Positions 45,600 through 53,767 of a stretch of DNA of 64,000 bases are shown here, in pieces. Source of the DNA: Gammaproteobacteria bacterium (GTDB taxonomy: Bacteria; Pseudomonadota; Gammaproteobacteria; Ga0077536); assembly GCA_024234975.1 (NCBI GenBank), contig JACKNH010000010.1, positions 70,998 to 134,997 of the forward strand, written 5' to 3'. The stretch's first letter is position 1. The number at the start of each line of letters is the position of its first letter. Made by a program: the position numbers and the translations under genes. The notes under the pieces are model-generated. The model was not told the origin of the DNA. It saw only the letters and a program-made list of their open reading frames with translations, and did not search any database.

Positions 45600-46073
45600 T
45601 CAGCCTTCGAGTTCGCGGACGGCAGCGCCGGGCGCGACAGTTCCGCTACTGACGATGCGGGCGCGCAGGCCGGCCTTGTGCGCAAGTTGTTCCAGGATGT
45701 GCGGCCCCAGCATTCTGGCCAGATGTGTGCAGGGCTCGCAGAGGCGGATACCTTCAAGTTCACAGTCGCCCAACATGAACCGTTTGCCAACGAGATCATT
45801 CAAGCCGATGCCCTGCGTCACCACGTTGCGTCGGAACTGGCCCGCGTCCAAAGCGATATCGTTCAATTTGTTGAAGGCGTCGATCTGTTCCGCCTCGATC
45901 AAGGTCACTTCCTTGTCGGGGCGGCCTTTGAGCTTTTCCGAAAATGTCCCCTGTTCCTGATAGTAGCGGTCACCGACGACGCCGCGACCGGCTTCCAGTT
46001 GGGCAGAAGCCACGCTGGCCATGGGTTCACCTGCTTGTGGCGCAATATGCAGTGAGCGGATCGTTGCGGACAT
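45600..46073 (-). CDS. MOSC-domain protein
   Basis: 157 residues forming a MOSC (molybdenum cofactor sulfurase C-terminal) domain. GRGVVGDRYYQEQGTFS, TLIEAEQIDAFN, RRNVVTQGIGLNDLVG and the key cysteine segment LCEPCTHLARM are seen. Standalone MOSC proteins bind or sulfurate the molybdenum cofactor or reduce N-hydroxylated compounds, but this one has no partner nearby. Cytoplasmic. Confidence 0.88.
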   Translation of the reverse strand: MSATIRSLHIAPQAGEPMASVASAQLEAGRGVVGDRYYQEQGTFSEKLKGRPDKEVTLIEAEQIDAFNKLNDIALDAGQFRRNVVTQGIGLNDLVGKRFMLGDCELEGIRLCEPCTHLARMLGPHILEQLAHKAGLRARIVSSGTVAPGAAVRELEG

Positions 46074-46285
46074 GGTCGGCTTGTCTCGGGAAATCGTCTG
46101 AGGCGTATCTTACCAGCCCGGCATCGGCATGGCGCGATCAGTTGCCCGTCCTGAGCGGCCTGCGTTGCACGCGAGCAGGTCAACGCTGCACAGGTAGCAG
46201 ACTTCCTGGGCAAGGTTGGGCGGACACCTGCGTGCCGGGGTTGTATGTGTCCGAGCCGCGCGCCCGGCTACGGATGACGACCCGG

Positions 46286-47260
46286 TCAATTATTCTCCGT
46301 GGCATTCAGACGCAGATGTCTGCGCCCGGCAAGGATGAGGGTTGCGGTGGCCATCGACAGCAGGCTGGGGGGCAGCGGCACGGGACTTGCGAATACCACT
46401 GCACCGTTACCGATATTGTTGCCAAAATAGTTGGTCGCCATCAGGGACAGCGAGTTATCACCCGCCTGCGCGATGATCGGCGGGAGCGTGAAGCTGCCGT
46501 CCGGGCCAACAGCGGCAGTCCCGGTAATCAAATTGCCCCCAGAGAGCACTGAATATTCCACGACTGAGTACCCGGCGAGGGCGAATATCGCATCAAGCGG
46601 ACCAGCAATGCCTGCGGCCAGGGAGTAACTATCGGGAAGGTTGAATCCGGCCGGTGGATTCGTCGCATTCTCGAGCTCGGCCAGCGAATTGATGTCCGGC
46701 AACGCGATGCCTAGTACGACGGCGCCTGCGGAGTGTAGTGCCGTGTAGCTGGGCTGATAGTCACTGGTGAATACGTTTCCAGGTGCGCTATCGGTAAAAA
46801 GCAGAACAATTTCACCGACACCGGGGGCAGTGCGTGTGGATAGACCCAAGAGAGTGCCAGCAGAGCGCAAGCCGCAACTCACGCAGCTGTTGCCGCCTAT
46901 CTTCGATATAGAGTTGAACGCATTTGTCATGACTGAATTCAACGCGGTCCAGCCCATTACGATGCGCGAGCCGGACGTATGGAGCGATAGTGCGGTCATT
47001 GCTTCGCTCGTGCTGAGCGGTAATTCGTCGACAATTCCGCGAGCATAGTCGAGTTGCTGGTTGAATTCGGTCGAGTCAACGCTGCCGGACTCGTCCATAA
47101 CGAGGGCCACGTTTACCGGCCCTATGCCATCGATACGGCCTGAGAAAGTCAGCGTTTCACCGACGTTAACCTCGGTGACGGATGGATTGAGCGTCAGGGT
47201 TGCAGCCTGGACGACATTGGCTGCTGTAAGCAGCAAGGTTGCAGTCAGCAGTTTGTTCAT
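46286..47260 (-). CDS. Exported VWA protein with a PEP-CTERM-like tail
   Basis: 324 residues from ATG 47260. Signal peptide about 1-19 (LLLTAANVVQA). A von Willebrand A domain carries the metal-adhesion motif DESGS (D56-x-S58-x-S60), with TD near the end of the domain (LLFTDSAPG). The C-terminus has VPLPPS, a hydrophobic stretch (LLSMATATLILAG) and an Arg cluster (RRHLRL), the layout of PEP-CTERM-type sorting tails. It would be cleaved and released or anchored at the cell surface. No exosortase gene is in the window. Confidence 0.82.
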   Translation of the reverse strand: MNKLLTATLLLTAANVVQAATLTLNPSVTEVNVGETLTFSGRIDGIGPVNVALVMDESGSVDSTEFNQQLDYARGIVDELPLSTSEAMTALSLHTSGSRIVMGWTALNSVMTNAFNSISKIGGNSCVSCGLRSAGTLLGLSTRTAPGVGEIVLLFTDSAPGNVFTSDYQPSYTALHSAGAVVLGIALPDINSLAELENATNPPAGFNLPDSYSLAAGIAGPLDAIFALAGYSVVEYSVLSGGNLITGTAAVGPDGSFTLPPIIAQAGDNSLSLMATNYFGNNIGNGAVVFASPVPLPPSLLSMATATLILAGRRHLRLNATENN

Positions 47261-47607
47261 GCCGGTATTCTCCATTTGCGGATTGGGCCGATACAGCGTT
47301 TGAGGGCGGATCTTAACCAGCAGCAGCAAGTGCGATCAGTTTCCACGTCAGGAAGTTCAAAAAATCTTAACGTTTCGACAACCTTCGAAACATTGCCGTG
47401 CAGGGCATCGAAGCCATGGGCCGGGCCGAAGAAGTCACAGTGAATGGCCTTGCGGTAATGTTCCATCCGGCGTCGGTGGTCTTCACAGGACCGGCCTGCC
47501 CGATCAGCGAGGAAAGGTGTATTCAATCGACCGTCAGCCCTGTTTGATGACCAGCATCGATACACCGACAGTCGTTGGGGTGCGGTCCTGGAGGCTGTCA
47601 GCCGTGA
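47261..47607. other. Intergenic region with a weak leftward terminator
   Basis: 347 bp with no convincing gene. A 43-codon rightward frame and a leftward frame of about 100 codons exist but have no ribosome-binding site and no recognisable similarity. The VWA gene's upstream part (47261-47330) should hold its promoter. The hairpin described at 47359-47391 lies here. Confidence 0.5.
47359..47391 (-). terminator. Possible leftward terminator
   Basis: Perfect 7-bp hairpin TCGAAAC/GTTTCGA (47372-47378 and 47385-47391), followed leftward after a few bases by a six-T run (47364-47359). It would end the transcript of the VOC gene and its operon. Confidence 0.5.
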
Positions 47608-48018
47608 TTACTTCGCATCAGCGCAGCTTATTTCCCACGGAATACCGAAACGATCGGTCACCACGCCAAAGCCAGGCGACCAGAACGTAGGTTGCAACGG
47701 CATCCGGATGCTCCCGCCGTCGGCCAGGCCGGCAAAAATGTCGCGGGCGCGAGCCAGTGAATCGATGGACATAAGCACGAAGAAGCCCCGCGGCGGCTGA
47801 TAGGCGTCTGGCAACAAATCGGCGCCTGCGATCTCACCGCCGTCGAATCGTAGTGACGCATGGATGATGTATTCATGGAAGCGGGTGTCGGTATCGGCCG
47901 CGAGCGGAGATTCGCCGTAGGACATTAAAGTGATGATCTCGCCGCCGAACAGCGCGCGATAAAAATCGAAAGCCTCGCGACAGCAGCCGTTGAAACACAG
48001 ATGTATGCCGGGCGTCAT
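47608..48018 (-). CDS. VOC-fold protein (PhnB-like)
   Basis: 136 residues of the glyoxalase/bleomycin-resistance superfamily, PhnB-like subgroup. GIHLCFNGCCREAFDFYRALF at the start, EIITLMSYGESP, then a second beta-alpha unit ending PTFWSPGFGVVTDRFGIPWEI. Many such proteins are of unknown function, so no phosphonate role is implied. Last gene of the leftward run from 50621. Confidence 0.85.
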   Translation of the reverse strand: MTPGIHLCFNGCCREAFDFYRALFGGEIITLMSYGESPLAADTDTRFHEYIIHASLRFDGGEIAGADLLPDAYQPPRGFFVLMSIDSLARARDIFAGLADGGSIRMPLQPTFWSPGFGVVTDRFGIPWEISCADAK

Positions 48019-48067
48019 GACGTTGCGATCTGCACGCCAGGACGCCGATGCTTCCGCGCAACAACTG

Positions 48068-48793
48068 TCATTCGGTCACCTTGCGCAGCATCAGCATGTC
48101 CTTGATGCGTCGCTCCTCATCGGGAACAAATCCGCAGTGTTCGATGTAATTGCGCGGGTTGACGAACGTGCCGAACAGCAAGTCCCAGATCGGCAGGCCG
48201 TAATTGTCGCGATGGCTGCCGCGCTGGTGGTGAACCCGGTGCATCTCCGGCCTTTGCAGCAAATACCCCGTCCAATGCGGTGTTTTGAGATCCATGTGGA
48301 TGTAGAGGTTGTTCAAGGCGGCATAAAGCAATGCCCAACCGGCGGCCCGGGCATCGGCGCCGAAAATGACATAGGCGCTGAACGCGTTGATGAAGGTGGC
48401 GGCGATGCCATCGAACGGGTGGATATAAAACGCCGTCAGCGATTCGATGCGTGAGGGGCTGTGATGCAGCTGATGGAACACCCGCCATAAGCCATCGAAC
48501 TGGTGCATGGCGCGATGCCACCAATAGGCGATAAAGCTGGCGGCGGAAAAAGCGCACAGCCCTTTTAATGGCGCGGACCAGTCAGTCGGCAACTCGTACA
48601 GCGCATGATCGCGGAAGTACTCAGCGAAAATAACACCGGCGGCAAGCGTCGCCCCGACCTGAGCAAGACTCAACGTACCGGCGTAGATCTGCCAGCGCTT
48701 GTCACACTCGGCGCCGGAAGCCGGTGCGATGACTTCCAGGGTGAAAGTCATCGAGAACGCCAGTAACACCACGAAATACAGTAGTAACGTCAT
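48068..48793 (-). CDS. Sterol desaturase/fatty acid hydroxylase-family protein
   Basis: 241 residues with about four membrane segments. The histidine clusters that hold the di-iron centre are complete: WWHRAMH (H93-x3-H97), FHQLHHS (H107, H110, H111) and HRVHHQRGSHRDNYG (H184 onwards). Family members hydroxylate or desaturate lipids or sterols at the membrane. Overlaps DUF1287 by four bases. Substrate unknown. Confidence 0.9.
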   Translation of the reverse strand: MTLLLYFVVLLAFSMTFTLEVIAPASGAECDKRWQIYAGTLSLAQVGATLAAGVIFAEYFRDHALYELPTDWSAPLKGLCAFSAASFIAYWWHRAMHQFDGLWRVFHQLHHSPSRIESLTAFYIHPFDGIAATFINAFSAYVIFGADARAAGWALLYAALNNLYIHMDLKTPHWTGYLLQRPEMHRVHHQRGSHRDNYGLPIWDLLFGTFVNPRNYIEHCGFVPDEERRIKDMLMLRKVTE

Positions 48794-49413
48794 GGAGATC
48801 CTTGCGCCCTTCCGGCGCCGTCCAATCCATAGCGGTAGTGCCCGGTGATCGGGAACGCCAGCAGGATATCATCCTCCACCGGACCCATACCTATATTGTG
48901 CAAGATGTTGGGTCGCTGACCATCCAACGAACGCGAATCGGCGACGATGCCGATGTGCGGCAGGTTGCCGGGCAGCATCCAGGTCACCAGGTCGCCGGCG
49001 CGATAGGCGCGCGGATCGCGGGTGATTGGCAGCGACTGGCCGTGGCGGCCGAAGTATTTCATCAGGTTGGGCACCCGGCGATGGTCGATGTTCGGGTCGG
49101 GACGGCGCATGCCCCACAGGGGTGGGTAGGCAGCGAAATTCGCGCTCATATCCTCGTGCACGAGTTGCTGGAGATCGATATGCAGCGCGCGATACGCGCG
49201 GACAACAAGATCGGTGCAGACGCCGCGGTCGTTCGGTACGTCGCCGTTGGGATAGGGAATGACGCGATAGGCGCCGTCGTACCTCACCGACAACCGGGTA
49301 CGGGCGCGGGCCGCGTCAATCAGTGTCTGCGTGGCGTTCTGGGCATTGGCCGTGCCCCAGCAGCACATCATGGCAACGATGGCCGCCACCCACATCGTTT
49401 TACGTCGGCGCAT
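48790..49413 (-). CDS. DUF1287 exported protein
   Basis: 207 residues with a signal peptide (about 1-24, AAIVAMMCCWGTANA). The DUF1287 core is present: VPNDRGVCTDLVVRAYRALHID, DHRRVPNLMKYFGRHG and a later GDLVTWMLPGNLPHIGIVAD, which resembles an NlpC/P60- or amidase-like cysteine peptidase layout with Cys and His. Periplasmic; substrate not known. Overlaps the methyltransferase gene by 14 bases upstream and the desaturase by four downstream. Confidence 0.85.
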   Translation of the reverse strand: MRRRKTMWVAAIVAMMCCWGTANAQNATQTLIDAARARTRLSVRYDGAYRVIPYPNGDVPNDRGVCTDLVVRAYRALHIDLQQLVHEDMSANFAAYPPLWGMRRPDPNIDHRRVPNLMKYFGRHGQSLPITRDPRAYRAGDLVTWMLPGNLPHIGIVADSRSLDGQRPNILHNIGMGPVEDDILLAFPITGHYRYGLDGAGRAQGSP

Positions 49414-50209
49414 GTGAAATCTCCGCGGTCACCAGGCGGTAACCGAAATCCTGCGTCGTCTCTGTGAGCAGATGGCCATAGCGCTGCCGCCAGGCGCCGC
49501 TGGTGATATCGTCGGCGAGACGCTGAAGACCGGCGGTGGGTTCGGGGATGCGAGCAAATGTTGAAATCGCCGCGCGGACACCCGGTTCGAGATAACGCTC
49601 GGGGCGCGCCCAGTAGGCGCATTGGAATCCGTCAGTGCAGTCATGAGGAATCCGCACTTCGCGGACATCAATCGCGCCCAGCACTGATTGAATTTCGCCA
49701 GGTTCAGGGAACAGGTGTTGATCAATCGTGCCGACTTCGGGGATGTAGTCTGTCAACCAGAAGCGCGGCGAGGCGGCCGACCATGTCAACAACACCACTT
49801 TGCGGCGGGCGACGCGCTGCGCTTCGCGCAGTCCGGCCTGCCAGTCCGACCAATGGTGCAGCGTCAGTACGCCGAGTGCGGCATCGAAGGTGTTGTCCGC
49901 GAAGGGCAACCATTCAGCGCGCGCCTGCACGACGTGGTCACGGTTTATCCGGCGGCTGAGCATACCGTGGGAGGCATCGACGGCCACGACGTCGATATCC
50001 AGCGGTTCGTAAGCGCCGGTGCCGGCACCGATATTGAGAACGGTCCGAACCTCGCCCAGTGCCTCGCGAATCATCGCCGCGATACGCGCGTCCGGCCGGC
50101 GGTACGCGTTGTAGCCCTGGCTGAGGTGATCGTAGTTGACTGGCGCGTCGGCGTTCACTGCCACGGCGGCATCCTCTCGTGATTCAACGATTGCTGTTGA
50201 ATCGTTCAT
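49400..50209 (-). CDS. SAM-dependent methyltransferase, class I
   Basis: 269 residues from ATG 50209 (an ATG three codons earlier is possible). Motif I is VLNIGAGTGAYEP; motif post-I VVAVDASHGM; then AEWLPFADNTFDAALGVLTLHHW, the Methyltransf_11 pattern. The C-terminal half has a WARPERYLEPGVRAAISTF block, as in UbiE-like small-molecule methyltransferases. It overlaps the end of the upstream unknown gene by 26 bases and the start of DUF1287 by 14, so it is within an operon. Confidence 0.88.
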   Translation of the reverse strand: MNDSTAIVESREDAAVAVNADAPVNYDHLSQGYNAYRRPDARIAAMIREALGEVRTVLNIGAGTGAYEPLDIDVVAVDASHGMLSRRINRDHVVQARAEWLPFADNTFDAALGVLTLHHWSDWQAGLREAQRVARRKVVLLTWSAASPRFWLTDYIPEVGTIDQHLFPEPGEIQSVLGAIDVREVRIPHDCTDGFQCAYWARPERYLEPGVRAAISTFARIPEPTAGLQRLADDITSGAWRQRYGHLLTETTQDFGYRLVTAEISHAPT

Positions 50210-50621
50210 CACCACCATACCAGAACGCCGGCAGCGGGCGCCCCGTGTGAATCAACCATTGGCGAAAGGCGGTCCTGGTTACGAATTCCTGCGTGAAGCG
50301 TCCGAGCTCTGGCTCGACGTTTGCGTCAACCACCGCGAACAGGTGCTCGAGAACCTTGGCCCGCAACATCACCGGCGGCAGGTCCTGGCGGGCGGAATAG
50401 CCTACCAGCGGCTCGCCGCGGAACACGGTGGTCGATTTCTCCCATTTGGGATCGACACTCTGAAATCGCAGCCCGTCACGGATGATGCCGCGGGCGAGTT
50501 CCTGCGCGACCAGCACTTCATGCACCAGACGCTCGCGGCCCCAGTGGCGGACGACATCAGCAAACTTCAGGCTGTCGACGTCCAACAGGGGTTCACGGGC
50601 AGAGTTGCCGGTGGGCTGCAT
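50184..50621 (-). CDS. Conserved hypothetical protein
   Basis: 145 residues from ATG 50621, with GGGGAGACC upstream; the frame stays open before this but without a good start. Seen: VVRHWGRERLVHEVLVAQEL, GIIRDGLRFQSVDPKWEKS and a C-terminal RQWLIHTGRPLPAFWY. No membrane segment, no metal cluster and no motif that I can tie to a function. Its end overlaps the methyltransferase gene, so the two are probably co-translated. Confidence 0.65.
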   Translation of the reverse strand: MQPTGNSAREPLLDVDSLKFADVVRHWGRERLVHEVLVAQELARGIIRDGLRFQSVDPKWEKSTTVFRGEPLVGYSARQDLPPVMLRAKVLEHLFAVVDANVEPELGRFTQEFVTRTAFRQWLIHTGRPLPAFWYGGDERFNSNR

Positions 50622-50791
50622 GTGGTGAGGTCTCCCCAGGTATCCGTACTCGGGCTGACGGTTCGCTGCCACCAAGCCGTTGCCGCTGCCATTGTCATTC
50701 GTCGAATGCAGTCCAGCCAACAGCGGGTCCGTCAAATTCTGCAACGGACTCCCGGGAACCCCGGTAATCCGTCGCAGGTTGGTTCAGCCGC

Positions 50792-51718
50792 TCATTGGGT
50801 CCAGAGGGAATGGATGTAGTAGGGCAGGAATACGGAAACGCCCTCAATCCGCGAAATGCCGCCGTCTTCGATTTTGAACACATCAAGTCGGCCGCGTGAG
50901 TTCGGGTATTCGATTTCCACCTTCAGCGGGGCGCCGCGGGTGGTCTGGTAATCAACATAGCGCACCGCGTGATCCTCGATGCTTTGTGCGATCACCACGC
51001 CGCGCGCGACATCGACCACCGGGTAGCGGCGGGCGCGGATGCGGTCGACGGGTTTGTATACGCCTGCCTTCAGTTGCGCTTCACAGCCGCGTGCCACCTT
51101 GGCGGCCCAGTAGTCGCCGCGGGTGGTCGGCAGGCCATTGGTCGCGGCTTCGCAGCCACGGGCGAAATTCGTGAATACCTGGCCGTTGTTCTGCTGCTTG
51201 CTGTTGAAGTAACCGTCGACCAGGGCGATGAGTTGCTCCCGGCTCTGGCGTTTGTCTTCCGGCACTTCGCTGGTGAAGCCGGAATAGGCGGCGTAGGTCT
51301 CGACCTTGGCAAACAGTTCAGGTTCGCCTTCGCGCCCCAGATAACTTTCAACCTCGCTGATCTGATTGCCGGAGACCTTTAACCGCAGACCGTGGTAGGC
51401 GGCCTGGCCGTGTTCTGTGGTGATGCCATACCACACAACATTGCCGGTGGACGGATCGGTAAAGAACATGCCGTCGCCTGCAACGCCAGGGCCGGCGCCC
51501 CAGAAGCCGTCACCAATCATCATGGCGACGTTGTTTTCGGTATAGCGGACGTTGTCGGCCCAGGGCAGCTTTGAGAAATCCTGCTTGACCACGTCAGTGA
51601 GGTAATGGCGGGCATGGCCGATCAGGCAGTTCTCGTCGCACGAGGGCGCCTGCGCCATGGCGCCGGAGGTGCACAACACGCCGGCCAGCGCCAACGGAAG
51701 ATGTTTTGTCATAGTCAT
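50792..51718 (-). CDS. Exported DUF8021-like protein, copy 2
   Basis: 308 residues with a signal peptide ending near AMA-QAP (residue 22). The start of the mature part, CDENCLIGHARHYLTDVV, and VRYTENNVAMMIGDGFWG match the DUF8021 type, known mainly from fungi and some proteobacteria. The rest resembles an NTF2-like cone fold duplicated in tandem (a second unit about 170-300). It is about 35-40 % alike by eye to the gene directly upstream. No catalytic residues are evident. It belongs to the operon that begins with the quinohaemoprotein. Confidence 0.75.
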   Translation of the reverse strand: MTMTKHLPLALAGVLCTSGAMAQAPSCDENCLIGHARHYLTDVVKQDFSKLPWADNVRYTENNVAMMIGDGFWGAGPGVAGDGMFFTDPSTGNVVWYGITTEHGQAAYHGLRLKVSGNQISEVESYLGREGEPELFAKVETYAAYSGFTSEVPEDKRQSREQLIALVDGYFNSKQQNNGQVFTNFARGCEAATNGLPTTRGDYWAAKVARGCEAQLKAGVYKPVDRIRARRYPVVDVARGVVIAQSIEDHAVRYVDYQTTRGAPLKVEIEYPNSRGRLDVFKIEDGGISRIEGVSVFLPYYIHSLWTQ

Positions 51719-51736
51719 GGAATGCTCCCGCTGCGA

Positions 51737-52741
51737 TCAGCGCGTCTGGAAATCAACGTTCGGCCTTGCGAACGGTGATGGCATGAAATAGGGCACGTAG
51801 GTGAAGACCGCCTCGATGCGGGCGATTTCGCCGCTGCGGATCTTGAAGGCTTCCAGCAGCGTGATCGAGTTCGGCCATTTCAATACCGTTTTCAGTTCGC
51901 GGCCATCGGTCAGCTTGTAGCGGTCGAAGGTGTTGGCGTGGTCGAAGAAGCCACTGGCGACGACGATGCCGCGCTCTTCATCCACCAGCGGATAGCGGCG
52001 TTCGCGGATCCGCTTGTTGATACGGTAGATGCCCAGCTTGAACTGCTCTTCGCAGCCCTGCGCGATGGAGGCGGAACCACCGCCGGTGCTGGCCGTGGTG
52101 CTGATGCCGTTTTCCAGTCGGCCACAGTCATCGGTGAAATGGGTGAACACCTGGCCGTCGTTGAGTTCCACCGTGCTGAAATAGCCATCGGCCACGGCAA
52201 TCAGGCGCTCGCGAGGCTTGCGCTCCTCCGGCCGCAGAATGTCATTCCAGGTGGGGTCGTGGCTGACGGTGGCCGGGTTGCCGAAGGGCTTGGGCATATC
52301 CGGCAGACGGTTGACCACGGTTTCGATTTCCGTGATCAGGTTGTCTTCAACCTTGATCCGCAGCGCGAGATAGGCCGGGTTGCCGTGCTCTTCGACAATG
52401 CCGAACCACGCCGCGTTGCCGGTCTGCGCATCGGCCACTTCCAGCGCGCCGGGATGTACTCCGGAAATCGTGCCCCACAAGCCGTCGTTACCCACCGGCA
52501 TCACCACATTGTTTTCCGAGAACATCACATCCGGCGCCAGCCGCGCGCGCGAGAAATCGCGATCCGCCAGCGCCTCGATATAGTTGCGCGCATGGCCGAT
52601 CAGGCACTGCCGGTCGCACCTGACCTTGATGACCGCGCTGGGTTGGCCTGGCGCCTGTGCCGATGCAGCCGTGGTGACGGCCACCGCAGCCACTGCCAGC
52701 CATTGCAAGGCAGGCTTAATGAGTGTGGAGGGATTCATCAT
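51737..52741 (-). CDS. Exported DUF8021-like protein, copy 1
   Basis: 334 residues with a signal peptide (about 1-29, AAVAVTTAASAQA). Mature part begins with CDRQCLIGHARNYIEALAD, then VMFSENNVVMPVGNDGLWG and, near the end, RRYPLVDEERGIVV and IARIEAVFTYVPYFM, all parallel to copy 2. The two genes are 18 bp apart, which points to a tandem duplication. Likely a periplasmic binding or isomerase-type protein acting on the product of the adjacent dehydrogenase. That is inference. Confidence 0.75.
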   Translation of the reverse strand: MMNPSTLIKPALQWLAVAAVAVTTAASAQAPGQPSAVIKVRCDRQCLIGHARNYIEALADRDFSRARLAPDVMFSENNVVMPVGNDGLWGTISGVHPGALEVADAQTGNAAWFGIVEEHGNPAYLALRIKVEDNLITEIETVVNRLPDMPKPFGNPATVSHDPTWNDILRPEERKPRERLIAVADGYFSTVELNDGQVFTHFTDDCGRLENGISTTASTGGGSASIAQGCEEQFKLGIYRINKRIRERRYPLVDEERGIVVASGFFDHANTFDRYKLTDGRELKTVLKWPNSITLLEAFKIRSGEIARIEAVFTYVPYFMPSPFARPNVDFQTR

Positions 52742-52798
52742 TTTTTACTCGCTTAATCAAGTCGCTGGAAAATCGCATCAGAAGCATTGAACACGGGA

Positions 52799-53767
52799 TC
52801 AAGGCATTGGCACCGCATACAACATGAAAGCCGGTGGTTCCTTGCCCTTGAGGTCGGCATCGAACAGGTACTGGATGTTGCTCTCGATAACGTACGCGGT
52901 GTCACCCACGACAGTCGCGCCAGGCGATGAAATCAAATCATCGCGTAACACCGTCAGCGACGCGCTATCGCCGTCGATTGTGACGATGGCCAGTCGCCCC
53001 GCCTGACCTTCGGCCTGGATGAAGCGGTTGCCATCGATCAGACGCAGGCCATCCGGGCCGCCAAGCTCGTGGGAAAGTTTGAGTTGCGTCAGCTTGCCCA
53101 TCGTGCCATCGACGTTGATGTCCACCCGCAACATCTGCTGACTGCGCACGTTGTTCACATACAGCGTGCCATTGGCGCTGAAGGCAATGCCGTCGACGCC
53201 AACCAGCGCCTTGTCTTCGCCGAACAATTCGAGCGTGTTCGCGCCGGCAGCAAGTTTGAACAGGCGGCCATTGGCGGTATCGGTTGCGTAAGCGGTGCCG
53301 TCGGCGGCGAGGGTGATGTCATTGCAGGTCGAAGCCGGTGGCGGAAAGTCGTAGCTGGCCTTGAGTTCTCCGGAAGTGAGATCGAACGCCTTCAGCGCGC
53401 TGGTGCCCTGGGAACGTTCCGGTCCGAAGAAATTCGGCACTGAGCACAGCCATAGCGTGTTGCGGGCTTCGTCGGCCAGCACGCCGAGAATGGTCAGGAT
53501 GCCATTGGTTTCGGAATGGCGGATCCAGGGTTCGGCGGTGGCGCTGCCAGGCGGCGCCTTATACACATTACCTTTGACACTGCCGGCATAGACGGTGCCG
53601 TCGCGCGTGGACGTGATGCTTTCGGAGAACACCTGGGTGTCCATGATTTGAATATCAGGCAGTACCTGCTGCGCGGCGCAGCCGGAAGCCAGCAGCAGCG
53701 CCGCGGCGCTGCTCAACAGTGGTTGCATGCGTCGCATGAATCTCATTTCCATCGTGGCCGGCATCAA
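52799..53767 (-). CDS. SMP-30/gluconolactonase-like beta-propeller lipoprotein
   Basis: 322 residues with a lipobox-like LLLASGC near residue 30, so anchored in the envelope. Repeats such as TSTRDGTVYAGSVKGNVYK, ITLAADGTAYATDTANGRLFKL and IAFSANGTLYVNNVRS are those of a six-bladed SMP-30-type propeller. DVDIN-like acidic positions (VGVDGIAF, GGPDGLRL) may bind calcium. It overlaps the quinohaemoprotein gene by four bases. A lactonase acting after an alcohol/aldehyde oxidation would fit, but this is inference. Confidence 0.82.
   Translation of the reverse strand: MMPATMEMRFMRRMQPLLSSAAALLLASGCAAQQVLPDIQIMDTQVFSESITSTRDGTVYAGSVKGNVYKAPPGSATAEPWIRHSETNGILTILGVLADEARNTLWLCSVPNFFGPERSQGTSALKAFDLTSGELKASYDFPPPASTCNDITLAADGTAYATDTANGRLFKLAAGANTLELFGEDKALVGVDGIAFSANGTLYVNNVRSQQMLRVDINVDGTMGKLTQLKLSHELGGPDGLRLIDGNRFIQAEGQAGRLAIVTIDGDSASLTVLRDDLISSPGATVVGDTAYVIESNIQYLFDADLKGKEPPAFMLYAVPMP

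Noticed and set aside
47431..47550. Short rightward frame of 43 codons in the VWA/VOC gap
   Set aside because: No Shine-Dalgarno sequence and no promoter; likely chance.
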